Positions 1 through 10,000 of a stretch of DNA of 64,000 bases are shown in pieces. Position numbers and translations under genes: made by a program. Source of the DNA: Geobacteraceae bacterium (GTDB taxonomy: Bacteria; Desulfobacterota; Desulfuromonadia; Geobacterales; Pseudopelobacteraceae); assembly GCA_013336525.1 (NCBI GenBank), contig JAAXTM010000011.1, positions 19,942-83,941 on the forward strand, written 5' to 3'. The first letter of the stretch is position 1, and every line of letters begins with the position of its first letter. The notes beneath the pieces were generated by a model that did not search any database, was not told the DNA's origin, and worked only from the letters and a program-made list of their open reading frames with translations.

Positions 1-94
1 TGACCATATCCCGGACCATGCCCATTATTCGTGACAGCATCGTTGCGCTGCCAAGAATCCCGGCAGCCCGGGCTATATTCCTTTTTTCTGACAT
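1..94 (-). CDS. murJ: MurJ lipid II flippase, N-terminal fragment (cut by window edge)
   Basis: Only the first 31 codons are present, read leftward from an ATG at 94 and running off the window. The peptide begins MSEKRNIARAAGILGSATM and continues with LSRIMGMVRDMV. This is the characteristic amino terminus of MurJ/MviN flippases, which move lipid II across the inner membrane for peptidoglycan synthesis. An in-frame stop upstream makes this ATG the first possible start. It lies 13 bases after the thrC stop, so the two are probably co-transcribed. No convincing ribosome binding site is visible, and the rest of the protein cannot be judged. Confidence 0.75.
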   Translation of the reverse strand, partial: MSEKRNIARAAGILGSATMLSRIMGMVRDMV

Positions 95-107
95 AGGAGT
101 GGGTTAG

Positions 108-1493
108 TTACCCAATGTGAGCAATGAAGAATTCACGAATTTTGTCTATGTCAGCATCCATGATTTCGCACCTGGTCGGCTTTCCGTATAATTCATTGAC
201 TGACTCTGGCAGCGGGACCTGGAATCCAAGTGACTGTTCCACTGTTTCGCTGAATTTTGCCGGGTGAGCAGTAGCAAGGCAGACCCTTGCAGAATCAGTC
301 GGCAACAGGTCAAGAGCGGCCTTGACGCCGACGGCAGTATGAGGGTCAAGCAGGTAGCCGGTCTCTGCATAAAAATCACGGATTGTCTGAAGTGTTGATG
401 CCTGATCAACCGAAGCGGAGCAAAAATCATTTCTAACCAGTATCATTTCGTCCGGAGTGCATGATATGCGGCCATGCTCTTTCAGTTCAGCAAATGCTTC
501 TTTAAGTCGGTCAGTGTTCCCAGCAAACAGATGATACAGGTATCGCTCGAAATTAGATGCGATCTGGATATCCATTGAAGGAGAAACAGTGGAAACGACC
601 CCACCAAGCGAGTAATCAGCTGCATTTATAAAGCGGGTCAATATATTGTTTTCATTGGTTGCCAGCAAAAGCTTGTCGACAGGCAGCCCCATTCTCTTTG
701 CCACATAACCGGCAAAAATATCGCCAAAGTTACCGGTAGGCACAGAAAAACTGACCGGTATCGTTTTTTCATCAGTGACCCGCAACCAGGCGTAAAAATA
801 ATAGACTACCTGTGCCAACACCCTTGCCCAATTGATTGAATTGACAGCCCCCAAAGAATACTTTTCTTTGAAGACCAGGTCCCCGAAAAGCTCTTTAACC
901 ATATCCTGACAATCATCAAAGGTACCACGTACCGCAATATTATGAACATTGGCATCGGTAACAGAAGTCATCTGCATCGCTTGAACCGCAGAGGTTTTTC
1001 CATGCGGATGAAGAATAAAAATGGAAATACCCTTTTTCCCGCGAACCCCATGTATGGCAGCGCTGCCGGTGTCTCCAGAAGTAGCGCCGATTATATTCAA
1101 TGTTTGCTTACGTTCCGCCAGTATGTACTCGAACAGATTCCCCAGGAACTGCAGTGCAACATCCTTGAATGCCAGAGTCACGCCATGAAACAGTTCAAGG
1201 ATGTAGACACCGTTGTGTTTGACCACCGGCGTGACATCAGGATGTGTAAATGTTGCATAAGATCGGTTGATCAGACTCTTCAGGTCACCGGTTGGAATAT
1301 CGTCGACGAATCGTGAAATAACTTCAAAAGCCAACTCTGGGTAAGATAGCCCTCTCCAGGATTCGAGTTGCTCTCTGGTGATAACCGGATAGGATTGCGG
1401 CAGGAGCAGACCTCCATCTGATGCCAAGCCCATCATGACGGCATCTTTGAAGGTAATGGGACTGATACCGCCACGGGTACTTATATAATGCAT
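108..1493 (-). CDS. thrC: Threonine synthase
   Basis: Converts O-phosphohomoserine to threonine with pyridoxal phosphate, in the cytoplasm. The 461-residue protein has the usual fold-type II layout: an N-terminal threonine synthase domain (MHYISTRGG), the PLP-lysine region FHGVTLAFKDVALQF near residue 110, a glycine-rich phosphate loop (GATSGDTGSAAI) and a second GNFGDIFAGY segment. The ATG at 1493 is preferred over the in-frame TTG six bases upstream because a GAAAGG sits eight bases before it. Length is normal for the long bacterial form. It lies downstream of the DUF218 gene and just upstream of murJ. No truncation is seen. Confidence 0.95.
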   Translation of the reverse strand: MHYISTRGGISPITFKDAVMMGLASDGGLLLPQSYPVITREQLESWRGLSYPELAFEVISRFVDDIPTGDLKSLINRSYATFTHPDVTPVVKHNGVYILELFHGVTLAFKDVALQFLGNLFEYILAERKQTLNIIGATSGDTGSAAIHGVRGKKGISIFILHPHGKTSAVQAMQMTSVTDANVHNIAVRGTFDDCQDMVKELFGDLVFKEKYSLGAVNSINWARVLAQVVYYFYAWLRVTDEKTIPVSFSVPTGNFGDIFAGYVAKRMGLPVDKLLLATNENNILTRFINAADYSLGGVVSTVSPSMDIQIASNFERYLYHLFAGNTDRLKEAFAELKEHGRISCTPDEMILVRNDFCSASVDQASTLQTIRDFYAETGYLLDPHTAVGVKAALDLLPTDSARVCLATAHPAKFSETVEQSLGFQVPLPESVNELYGKPTRCEIMDADIDKIREFFIAHIG

Positions 1494-1565
1494 GATCAAA
1501 ACCTTTCACTATTTTAATGGCGCGCACTATAGCAGATAGAAAATAAATATGGAAGGGGGTCACCC

Positions 1566-2174
1566 TCAGGAAGCGGTCGGCAGCACACTCTCCCGAAGAT
1601 CTACAGGTGCCAGCACAAAAAATACCCGTAACAGACAGTATTTATAAAACTCGCGAAACAATAGCTGAAAACTGCCGCCATGACTCCACCACGACTCCTT
1701 GAGATTAACAGAATCCACAGGATAAGGAATTATGGTTATGTCTTTTGGGAGAGAGTTCCGGAACAATAAGGAAGCACGCTTGAGGTGATAACGAGATGTG
1801 ATCAGAAGTACTGAGTGAACTCCGTTACCGACTATCACGTCACGTCCAAAGATTGAATTTTCAAGTGTATTGCGGGACGATTTTTCAAGAATAACATTTT
1901 CGGCAGAAGGATCACCGCTCTTCGGACGATACAGATCACTTTTTCTGACTGAAGGGTCGACTCCGACAAAAATAAGATATTTAGCGCGAGATTCCCGAAA
2001 AAGACGCACCCCTTCCTCTACGCGCCCTTTACCTCCTGTCAAAACAACAATTGCGCCAGCTTTCTGAGTATTCTGCCGATACGAAAATGTTTTATAAGTA
2101 AAATCAATAAAAAGAGCCGTTATAACAACAGAACCAATGATACATAATGTAAAAAATGCCTTAACAATATTCAT
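1566..2174 (-). CDS. YdcF/SanA-type DUF218 membrane-anchored protein
   Basis: A 202-residue protein with one N-terminal membrane segment (about residues 4-24), followed by a DUF218 domain. Seen motifs are AGAIVVLTGG, the run EEGVRLFRESRAKYLIFVG and LLITSRYHLKRASLLF, all typical of the YdcF/SanA family. Members of this family are implicated in envelope functions and some bind S-adenosylmethionine, but the reaction is generally unknown. The ATG at 2174 follows a GGGGC, so it is preferred to an in-frame TTG 27 bases upstream. It is divergent from rpmB. The thrC start lies about 70 bases downstream in the same direction. Confidence 0.8.
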   Translation of the reverse strand: MNIVKAFFTLCIIGSVVITALFIDFTYKTFSYRQNTQKAGAIVVLTGGKGRVEEGVRLFRESRAKYLIFVGVDPSVRKSDLYRPKSGDPSAENVILEKSSRNTLENSIFGRDVIVGNGVHSVLLITSRYHLKRASLLFRNSLPKDITIIPYPVDSVNLKESWWSHGGSFQLLFREFYKYCLLRVFFVLAPVDLRESVLPTAS

Positions 2175-2192
2175 AGCTGCCCCATATTTTTC

Positions 2193-2221
2193 TTGCAACA
2201 ATCACGTCAGTCTGCTATAAA
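2193..2221 (+). promoter_or_regulatory. Sigma-70 promoter of rpmB
   Basis: TTGCAA at 2193-2198 and TATAAA at 2216-2221 are separated by exactly 17 bases. The expected start of transcription, near 2228, lies about 25 bases before the rpmB ATG, leaving room for the GGAGG ribosome binding site. The promoter overlaps the upstream region of the divergent DUF218 gene. Confidence 0.7.
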
Positions 2222-2253
2222 ATTTTTTTCAGCAATCAACGGAGGACAACAAT

Positions 2254-2448
2254 ATGTCAAGAAAATGTGAAATTTGCGGTAAAGGCCCTAGCTTTGGGAA
2301 TAACGTCAGCCATGCAAACAACAAAACCCGTACGGTGTGGTACCCGAATCTTCAGAAAATCAAAGCTGTAAAAAGCAACGGCAGCATTTCTACAGTGAAA
2401 GTTTGTACCCGCTGTATCCGCTCAGGATTCGTCACTAAATCCCTTTAG
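2254..2448 (+). CDS. rpmB: 50S ribosomal protein bL28
   Basis: A 64-residue ribosomal protein of the large subunit. It begins [20 protein letters not shown] and carries two Cys-x-x-Cys pairs (CEIC near residue 5 and CTRC near residue 52). It is therefore the zinc-binding form of L28, as opposed to the cysteine-free paralogue many bacteria make under zinc shortage. GGAGG lies eight bases upstream of the ATG. It is a stand-alone plus-strand gene with its own promoter and terminator inside a minus-strand neighbourhood. Confidence 0.95.
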   Translation: MSRKCEICGKGPSFGNNVSHANNKTRTVWYPNLQKIKAVKSNGSISTVKVCTRCIRSGFVTKSL

Positions 2449-2474
2449 GCAATTCCAGAGCTGCTTCGATCACT

Positions 2475-2507
2475 AAGCCGCACCCTTCAGGGATGCGGCT
2501 TTTTTTC
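2475..2507 (+). terminator. Rho-independent terminator of rpmB
   Basis: AAGCCGCA and TGCGGCTT form the stem (with an extra CCC/GGG pairing), followed by a run of T. It lies 26 bases after the rpmB stop and also abuts the end of the convergent ridA gene. Confidence 0.9.
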
Positions 2508-2518
2508 GTAGCCATGGT

Positions 2519-2893
2519 TTACAGGCTGGCAACAACTTCTATCTCAAGCATTGCACCACGTGGGAGAGATTTCACTGCAACAGTGGAGCGAGCTGGCTTA
2601 TGAATGCGAAAACAATTGCCATACACATCATTAACTGCAGAAAAGTCAGCCATATCAATCAGGTAAATAGTTGTTTTGATAACATCATCAAAACCGACAG
2701 ATGCAGCAGACAACACAGCGGCAATATTATTCATTACCTGTTCCGCCTGACGGGTTATATCGCCAGACACCAACTCACCGGTAGCCGGGTCAAGCGGGAT
2801 CTGACCTGAACAAAACAGCATGTTGCCGCATTTTACTGCCTGTGAATATGGCCCGATTGCTGCCGGCGCTTTTTCTGTATGTATAATTTCCAT
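2519..2893 (-). CDS. ridA: RidA family enamine/imine deaminase
   Basis: A 124-residue protein of the YjgF/YER057c/UK114 family, which hydrolyses reactive enamines and imines released by PLP enzymes such as threonine dehydratase. Visible signatures are APAAIGPYSQAV, LFCSGQIPLDP, the QAEQVMNNI helix, and the C-terminal PARSTVAVKSLPRGAMLEIE containing the conserved arginine and glutamate of the active site. The ATG at 2893 follows the rsh stop by two bases, so the genes are translationally coupled. An in-frame TTG six bases upstream is a weaker alternative. Confidence 0.93.
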   Translation of the reverse strand: MEIIHTEKAPAAIGPYSQAVKCGNMLFCSGQIPLDPATGELVSGDITRQAEQVMNNIAAVLSAASVGFDDVIKTTIYLIDMADFSAVNDVYGNCFRIHKPARSTVAVKSLPRGAMLEIEVVASL

Positions 2894-2895
2894 TT

Positions 2896-5046
2896 TCAAT
2901 GCTTCACCCTTTCCACTTTGATAACACCCTTTATTTTCATAAGTGAATTCATGACTTTCTGAAGATGGGCCAGATCGACTACGTTTACCTCAAAAACATT
3001 TTCACCACGCTGGTCAATAGTACTTTGAATATGGGCACTGGCAATATTGGCCTCGCAGTTTGTAATTGCCAGGGTTATTGTTGCCAAAATACCCTTTACG
3101 TCATGACACAGAACTCTTATTTTAACCGGCAGCACAGCCGTTTTCAACTTGTTCCAGGCTACATCAACACAACGTTCGGGATCACTTTCCAGAGCAAACT
3201 GACAATCGGCGGTATGCACAGTGACGCCTTTACCACGTGTGATAAAACCGACAATTTCATCCCCTGGCACCGGATTACAGCACTTGCCAAAACGCACAAG
3301 CACATCGTCCAGTCCGCCTATTTCAACCGCACCGCTTGATTTACCCTTCAACTTGTTTATAACAGACTCAAGCCTTGATTCCTTATGCTCAGCACGCTCT
3401 TTCAGCTTTTCTTCGGGAAGAAGTTTTGCAACAATCTGACTGCTGGATATTTTCCCATAGCCAACTGCCGCTAGCAGGTCTTCATCTGCTGCATAACCGA
3501 ATTCTGCGGCGATCTTCTTGAACTCACCGCTTTTTTGTATCTTCTGCAGATTGAGAGAATATCTGCGGAAGTCTTTTTCGCAAAATTCGCGTCCAAGCAC
3601 GATACTGCGCTTACGCTCTTCAATCTTGATCCAGGCCCTGATTTTATTGCGCGCCCGGGAACTTTTTACAATCTTGAGCCAATCCTTGCTGGGCGTATGG
3701 TGCGGCGAGGTTATCACCTCGACAATATCGCCGTTTTTAAGTTCGTACTTGAGCGGCACCAGCTTCCCGTTAACCTTTGCACCAACACAGCGATGCCCGA
3801 TATCAGTATGAACGCTGTAGGCAAAGTCAATCGGCGTAGAGCCCTTTGGATATCCCTTCACATCTCCTTTAGGAGTAAAAACATAGACCTCTTCCGTGAA
3901 CAGCTCAACCTTGACCGAATCCATAAACTCTTTGGAATCCTGAAGATCCTGCTGCCATTCGAGAAGCTGCCGCAGCCAGGCAAAGCGCTTGACGTCCTTC
4001 TCGTCGTACCCCTTACCCTCTTTGTACTTCCAGTGCGCCGCAATGCCGGCATCGGCAACACTGTGCATCTCGTTAGTACGAATCTGAACTTCCATCCGGT
4101 CACCCTGCGGACCGATAACAGTCGTGTGCAGGGACTGATACATATTCCCTTTGGGCATTGCAATGTAGTCTTTGAAACGTCCCGGAATAGGCTTCCAGGC
4201 AGAATGGATAACCCCCAGCACCTCATAACATTCACGAACATCCTCAACAAGTATTCTAACTGCAATAAGATCGTAAATTTCTTCAAATTCTACATTGCGT
4301 TTTTCCATCTTTCGATAGATAGAATAAAGGTGTTTGCTACGACCGGATACTTCGCCATGAATCCCGTAAAAATTCAATTTTTCTGATATGATAGCTTTAG
4401 CTTCTTCAACAAATGCTTCACGTTCGTGCTTTTTCTGGGATATTTTCTTTACCAGATCAAAGTATATTTCCGGATGTAAATAGCGGAACGAAAGGTCTTC
4501 AAGCTCCACCTTTACCCACGATATTCCAAGTCTATTGGCGATGGGAGCGTAAATGTCCATCGTTTCACGGGCAATCCGCCGTTGTTTCACTTCGTCCTGA
4601 AACTCCAGGGTTCGCATATTGTGAAGACGGTCAGCTAATTTGACCAGAATGACACGAATGTCGATGGCCATCGCCAGCAACATTTTACGGAAGTTTTCCG
4701 CCTGACTTTCTTCCTTTGTCTTGAAGTTTATCTTGCTGATCTTGGTGACACCATCCACCAGAGCAGCCACCTCACTGCCGAACATCTTGGTCAGATCTTC
4801 TGATGTTGCCAGAGTGTCTTCGATCGTGTCATGCAGAAAGCCGGTCACAATACTGGGGACATCAAGCTTGAGATCAGCCAGAAGGCCGGCGACCTCCATC
4901 GGATGAATGATATATGGCTCACCGGACAGCCTTGTCTGCCCCTGGTGTACCTTGGCACAGTATACATACGCCTTGCGAATCAGATTATGATCAGCAGTCG
5001 GATTATACGCTGAAACCTTATCAAGAATGTCATTGAGCCGGATCAT
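2896..5046 (-). CDS. rsh: Bifunctional (p)ppGpp synthetase/hydrolase (RelA/SpoT homologue)
   Basis: A 716-residue long-form RSH enzyme that makes and degrades the stringent-response alarmone. Domains in order are: HD hydrolase (LHDTIEDT near residue 71, with the metal-binding HD pair intact), a nucleotidyltransferase synthetase domain (about 230-345, with RFKDYIAMPKGNMYQSLHT), TGS (about 385-445), a zinc-finger/helical region (FGKCCNPVPGD near 600) and a C-terminal ACT domain (about 640-716). The intact HD residues and the RFKD type of synthetase motif both indicate a bifunctional enzyme. It is downstream of rpoZ and gmk, the standard arrangement, but a strong hairpin terminator separates it from rpoZ. 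Confidence 0.95.
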   Translation of the reverse strand: MIRLNDILDKVSAYNPTADHNLIRKAYVYCAKVHQGQTRLSGEPYIIHPMEVAGLLADLKLDVPSIVTGFLHDTIEDTLATSEDLTKMFGSEVAALVDGVTKISKINFKTKEESQAENFRKMLLAMAIDIRVILVKLADRLHNMRTLEFQDEVKQRRIARETMDIYAPIANRLGISWVKVELEDLSFRYLHPEIYFDLVKKISQKKHEREAFVEEAKAIISEKLNFYGIHGEVSGRSKHLYSIYRKMEKRNVEFEEIYDLIAVRILVEDVRECYEVLGVIHSAWKPIPGRFKDYIAMPKGNMYQSLHTTVIGPQGDRMEVQIRTNEMHSVADAGIAAHWKYKEGKGYDEKDVKRFAWLRQLLEWQQDLQDSKEFMDSVKVELFTEEVYVFTPKGDVKGYPKGSTPIDFAYSVHTDIGHRCVGAKVNGKLVPLKYELKNGDIVEVITSPHHTPSKDWLKIVKSSRARNKIRAWIKIEERKRSIVLGREFCEKDFRRYSLNLQKIQKSGEFKKIAAEFGYAADEDLLAAVGYGKISSSQIVAKLLPEEKLKERAEHKESRLESVINKLKGKSSGAVEIGGLDDVLVRFGKCCNPVPGDEIVGFITRGKGVTVHTADCQFALESDPERCVDVAWNKLKTAVLPVKIRVLCHDVKGILATITLAITNCEANIASAHIQSTIDQRGENVFEVNVVDLAHLQKVMNSLMKIKGVIKVERVKH

Positions 5047-5094
5047 ACGTTATTCGTCGCCTGTCAAAAAAGTGGGAATATACGGGGAGTAGAT

Positions 5095-5132
5095 AAAAAA
5101 AGGGTGGAACCGGAATAATTCCAGTTCCACCC
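5095..5132 (-). terminator. Strong terminator between rpoZ and rsh
   Basis: Read on the minus strand, GGGTGGAAC pairs with GTTCCACCC around a small inner GGAA/TTCC hairpin and is followed by seven T. It lies directly after the rpoZ stop. It should end much of the gmk-rpoZ transcript, so rsh would depend on read-through or on a promoter in the short remaining gap. Confidence 0.85.
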
Positions 5133-5143
5133 GGGGTGGCAGA

Positions 5144-5347
5144 TTAGGCGCGCTGTTTTTTCGAAACTTCGTAGCTGATTTTACCGGCAGCGATTTCACG
5201 AAGAGCAGTGACAACCTGACGATTTTTTGAATCAACCAATGGTTGCGCCCCTTTATAGAGCTGTTTTACGCGCTTAGCAGCCAGTATTACCAGCTGGAAT
5301 CTGTTTTCTACTTTCTCCAGACAATCTTCAACAGTAACTCGAGCCAT
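5144..5347 (-). CDS. rpoZ: RNA polymerase omega subunit
   Basis: A 67-residue omega subunit that helps assemble RNA polymerase and forms part of the ppGpp binding site in proteobacteria. The sequence [18 protein letters not shown], followed by LAAKRVKQL and [11 protein letters not shown], is the family signature. AAGGAG lies seven bases before the ATG. It lies between gmk and rsh, linking nucleotide metabolism and the stringent response. Confidence 0.95.
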   Translation of the reverse strand: MARVTVEDCLEKVENRFQLVILAAKRVKQLYKGAQPLVDSKNRQVVTALREIAAGKISYEVSKKQRA

Positions 5348-5401
5348 GAACTTACTCCTTCCTGCAACTTTAGATGAAAGACTTTTGTACGCTAATTTAC
5401 T

Positions 5402-6010
5402 TCATATATCAAACAATTTTCCAACTTTTTCCATCATTCTAAAGGTTTTGCGTCGATGGGCAATGACTATTGCCGCCAATTCCTGGCATGCAACATCAAA
5501 ATTATCGTTAATAATTATGTAATCATACCAACGTGCTTCCTTAATTTCATCGGCAGCCCGGATAATACGACGTTCAATAACATCCCTGGCATCAGTTGAG
5601 CGCCCCTCAAGACGGCGGCGAAGCTCCTCCATACTGGGCGGCATAATAAATACATATACCCCCCCATCGAACTGTTCCTTCAACCTGCGAGCCCCCTGAC
5701 AATCGATATCCAGAACCAGATCGATCCCGTTTTTTCTGGCCTCTTCAAGTGTACGCAGCGCTGTACCGTACATGTTGCCGTGAACTTCAGCCCACTCGGC
5801 AAAAGCATCTTCTTCTACCATCCGCTCAAAAGCCTCATTACTGACGAAATGGTACGCTTCACCCTCTATCTCGCCATCCCTCGGTGCACGAGTCGTGTAA
5901 CTGACTGACTCTTTCATGTCTGGAAATTTTTTAAATAATTCCCGACAAAGAGACGTTTTGCCGGCACCGGATGGGGCCGAAAGAATAAGAATCAAGCCTT
6001 CACGTTTCAT
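5402..6010 (-). CDS. gmk: Guanylate kinase
   Basis: Phosphorylates GMP to GDP with ATP. The 202-residue protein has the P-loop SAPSGAGKTS near residue 11 and the GMP-binding SYTTRAPRDGEIEG region near residue 38. It also has the downstream YGTALRTLEEARKNG and LDIDCQGA segments of the family. Length is normal. A GAGAGGA ribosome binding site precedes the ATG. It lies between yicC and rpoZ; the small DUF370/RemA gene often found next to yicC is absent from the 62-base gap. Confidence 0.95.
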   Translation of the reverse strand: MKREGLILILSAPSGAGKTSLCRELFKKFPDMKESVSYTTRAPRDGEIEGEAYHFVSNEAFERMVEEDAFAEWAEVHGNMYGTALRTLEEARKNGIDLVLDIDCQGARRLKEQFDGGVYVFIMPPSMEELRRRLEGRSTDARDVIERRIIRAADEIKEARWYDYIIINDNFDVACQELAAIVIAHRRKTFRMMEKVGKLFDI

Positions 6011-6072
6011 CAGATATTCCTCTCAAAATAGTGCCGTTTGGTAAATTAGTAATTGTGCATAATCCGGTCAGA

Positions 6073-6951
6073 CTATTCTACGTTTTGAACCTGTTCCCGC
6101 ATTTTTTCCATTTCTGCCTTAATCTGAATGACCAGATTTGTAATGCCGGCGTCATTTGATTTCGACCCAATCGTGTTGACCTCCCGATTCATCTCCTGCA
6201 TCAGGAAATCAAGCTTGCGCCCTACCGGCTCTGAACTGCTGAGCGCCGCGTCAAACTGGCTGAAATGGCTAGACAGTCGAACCAGTTCCTCAGTAATATC
6301 AGAGCGATCAGCCAACAATGCAACTTCCTGAGCCAATCGACTTTCGTCCATTTCAGCGCCTTCAAGCAGTTGTTCTAAACGGGATTTCAATTTTTGACGG
6401 TATTCCATCACCACCTGCGGTGTCCGCTCCCCTATCAATGCTGCCCACTCGGCAACCTGCTGCCGCCTGGCCCGCAGGTCGTTTGCCAGTGCCTCGCCCT
6501 CCCGAAAACGCATACCTTCCAAAGCAATAACAGCACCTTCCACAGCAGCCAGCAGCTGCGGCTGTAATTCCGTTTCATCAAAAACCCCAGCAACCTCTTT
6601 CATCACGCCTTTTTGAGACATTATGAGAGAGAGAGGGGCATCCTGTGGTAGATTCAGTTCTTTAGCCAAACGTGTATAGGCATCATAATATCCACGAGCA
6701 ACGGCCATATCCAATTGCGGAGCTGTATTAGCGGCAGTTGCCTCATCCCACTGCACAGAAATATCAATTTTGCCTCGCTTAAGAACTGAAGCGGCCAGAC
6801 GTTTCACCTCATTTTCAAATGCATAAAATGATCGCGGCAACCGCACCGAAATTTCACCGTAGCGATGATTGACTGAACGAATCTCGACCAAAAAATTGCC
6901 GGTTGGAGCAGTTGCTTCCCCTTTACCATATCCTGTCATGCTTTTGAGCAC
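6073..6951 (-). CDS. YicC family endoribonuclease-like protein
   Basis: A 292-residue YicC/DUF1732 protein. It starts MLKSMTGYGKGEA and carries the family motifs VEIRSVNHRYGEISVRLPR and, at the C-terminus, REVNTIGSKSNDAGITNLVIQIK. E. coli YicC has been reported to be an endoribonuclease; whether this homologue is active is inference. The GTG at 6951 is chosen because AGGAGG lies eight bases upstream. An ATG four codons later would also give a normal protein. It is the first gene of the gmk-rpoZ cluster and divergent from recC. Confidence 0.9.
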   Translation of the reverse strand: MLKSMTGYGKGEATAPTGNFLVEIRSVNHRYGEISVRLPRSFYAFENEVKRLAASVLKRGKIDISVQWDEATAANTAPQLDMAVARGYYDAYTRLAKELNLPQDAPLSLIMSQKGVMKEVAGVFDETELQPQLLAAVEGAVIALEGMRFREGEALANDLRARRQQVAEWAALIGERTPQVVMEYRQKLKSRLEQLLEGAEMDESRLAQEVALLADRSDITEELVRLSSHFSQFDAALSSSEPVGRKLDFLMQEMNREVNTIGSKSNDAGITNLVIQIKAEMEKMREQVQNVE

Positions 6952-7052
6952 TAAAACTACCTCCTGAACTTTTCTAACTTGCTAATATTTTTTACGTTCA
7001 CATACCGTAATTCCTGCTTGTTTGTCCAGCCAATTCCGGTATAGTTCCAGGT

Positions 7053-10000
7053 ATGCCGACACTTAAACTCATTACCAGCTGTTCTCAACAACGCTTGATA
7101 GGTGAACTTGCCGACAACCTTGGTTCCTCGCCACTACCTCCACTGGAAAAAGAGAGCATAGTAGTTCTAAGCAATGGCATGGCCCGCTGGATATCCATGG
7201 AGCTTGCCGCCCGCCACGGTGTCTCTGCCGGTCTTGACTTCTGCTTTCCAAATGATCTACTCGACCGGAGTTTCAGGTCGATATTTTCTGAATCACAGCA
7301 ATCATTGCCATTTACCAAAAATTCGCTGACTTGGCGCATAGCTTCGCAGTTGCCTGCTCTCTCGCAACTTGCCGGGTTTGAGCAGATTGCATCATATCTT
7401 GGTGATGGCCGCGATGACCGTCGCCTGCTGCAGATTTCCAGATCACTGGCCGACTGTTTCGACCAATATACCATATTCAGGCCGGAGATGGTTTGCGCCT
7501 GGGATCATGGTGACGGAAACGATTGGCAGGCCCAGTTATGGCGCGCAGTCAACATCAACAGACAGGGCAGTCATCGGGCGGCTCTTCTGAAAAAACTACA
7601 GAGCCATGTTTCAAAAGCCGCTGTACCTAACGGTACTTTACCGAGCCGAGTCAGCCTGTTTGGAATTTCATATCTACCGCCGTTCCATCTTGAAGCTTTG
7701 AGATTGCTTTCTACCTATTGCGATGTAACTTGCTATCTCCTCAACCCATGTGGGTTGTACTGGGGAACAATTATCTCGGAAAGTAGGAAGTCCAGACTGG
7801 TACTTCAGTCATCCCTCCCAGCAGAAGCGGAAGAATATTACGAAACCGGAAATCCACTTCTCTCTTCACTCGGCACATTAGGCCAGGAATTTTTCGAGAC
7901 ACTTCTTGAATATGGCTTTGAAGTTGAAGAGCTGGACAGTGCGCCAAGTATCGGACTTCTGAATGGCAAAACAGATACCGCCAATATTCTGTCCACAATT
8001 CAGAATGATATTCTCTCCCTTTATGACCGTCCATCAAGCACTGTAAAAGAGCCAGTTTCAGAAGATGATCATTCACTACAGATCCACTCGTGTCACGGAA
8101 CTTTACGAGAGATGGAGATTATCTACGATAACCTGCTGGCACATTTTGATGAATTACCCGGTCTTGAGCCTCGCCACATCGTGGTCATGATCCCGGACAT
8201 TGAAACCTATGCCCCGTATATCAGCTCCGTTTTTGGCAGCAGGGCCGGACGCCCCCCGCTCCCCTATACCATTGCCGACCGAAGCGTCCGCCGTGAGAGT
8301 CCATTTGTTAATGCATTCCTCAAGATTCTTGATACGGCACCAGGTCGTTTTGCTCTCCATGACATACTTGAGCTTCTTGAGCTCCCACCTGTTATGAGTC
8401 GATGCAGTCTGGACGAAGATGAGCTTACCGAAATCAATAACTGGCTTAAGGACTGCAACGTCCGCTGGGGGCTTGATGCCGATCACCGTAACGATCTCGG
8501 GTTTCCTCGTTACGCAGACTTCAGCTGGCAGGCAGGCCTGGACAGGCTGTTTCTCGGCTACGCCATGGCGCCGGACGATTCCGCAACATTTGGCTCGATA
8601 CTTCCATACCCTTCGTGTTCCGGGAGCCAGGCGGAGACTCTTGGAAAACTAGCCGAATTCATAGCCATCGTCAGGGAACATAGTGCTCGGCTGAGCACAC
8701 TTCATACGCTGCCGGAATGGGCCGATATCCTTACCGCAACAATCGATCAGATGCTTCTGGCTGACGGAAACGATGCTGCCGGACCTCTGGCAGTTGCCAA
8801 GGCGCTCAATTCACTCCGCGAGGCCTGCACACTCCATGGCTTCACACAATCTATTACACTTAACGCTGTGCGTGACCATCTGTCCGAAATACTTGCCAAA
8901 GGTGGCGGCGGTTACGGATTCATGGGGGGCTCTATTACGTTTTGTGCCATGCTGCCTATGCGAAGCATACCTATGAGAGTGGTCTGGCTCGCAGGCATGA
9001 ATGACGGGCAGTTTCCGCGTACTGAAAGGCCACCCGGATTCAGCCTTATGAACGGCGCACGTCGTCGCGGAGACCGTTCATTGCGTGATGAAGACCGCTA
9101 CCTGTTCCTTGAAGCGCTCATGGCCGCAGAAGATCGTTTCTGCATCAGCTACAACGGCCAAAGCGATCGCGACAACAGTACTCTGCCGCCGTCAGTGCTG
9201 GTCGCCGAACTGATCGACTACGTCACAAAATGCTTTATCAGGACAGATGATAAAACTCCGGCGTCTGTTCTGATCCGGCACCGCCTTCAGGGATTCAGTC
9301 CACTTTATTATAACGGCCACGATCCGGCACATCTTTTCAGTTATGATCGAGAAAACTGCCGGGCAATCGAGGCGAGAAGGTTGTCGGGACGTACAGGGCA
9401 GGAGTTTTCAGGCGATCAGCTGACGCTTGACAATGAATCGATCATGCAGATTGACCTGATGCAGTTACGCCGCTTTCTGGCAAATCCGGCCGCCGCTTTT
9501 CTTGAACAGCGCCTTCGTATAAAGCCATTCAATCCTGCTGAAGAACCGGATGAGTCTGAACCTTTTTCGCTGGACCCACTATCTCGTTACACTCTTTCAC
9601 AGGAACTTGTCGGACAACTGCTGAAGGGTGCTCAGTACGACGAGTGCCTGACAGCGGCACAATCAAGCGGGACTCTTCCTCCATTATCAACCGGCAAGTC
9701 TGCCTTTGATAATGTATGGGAAAAAAGTCGTCAATTTGCCGCGATGCTTGAAGCGCAAATGGGAGCTAAACTGCAGCCTATTACGCTGCAATTTGCCCAC
9801 AATAACTTACTACTGCATGCCTTTCTTGAAAACTGCCAGAGCGACATTCATCTTCGCTGGCGCTGTGCTGGAATAAAGGGGAAGGATCGGCTCTTAATAT
9901 GGCTGGACCATCTTTTGCTAAACATTGCCAAGGCTGACGGCTACCCGCTGCAGAGCATGATGATTGCCTCTGACTCTGTTTTGGAACTGTCGCCGGTTGA

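Noticed and set aside
942..1316. 124-codon plus-strand frame inside thrC
   Set aside because: Antisense shadow of the conserved threonine synthase frame.
3535..4386. 283-codon plus-strand frame antisense to rsh
   Set aside because: It is complementary to conserved rsh sequence and has no independent start signal.
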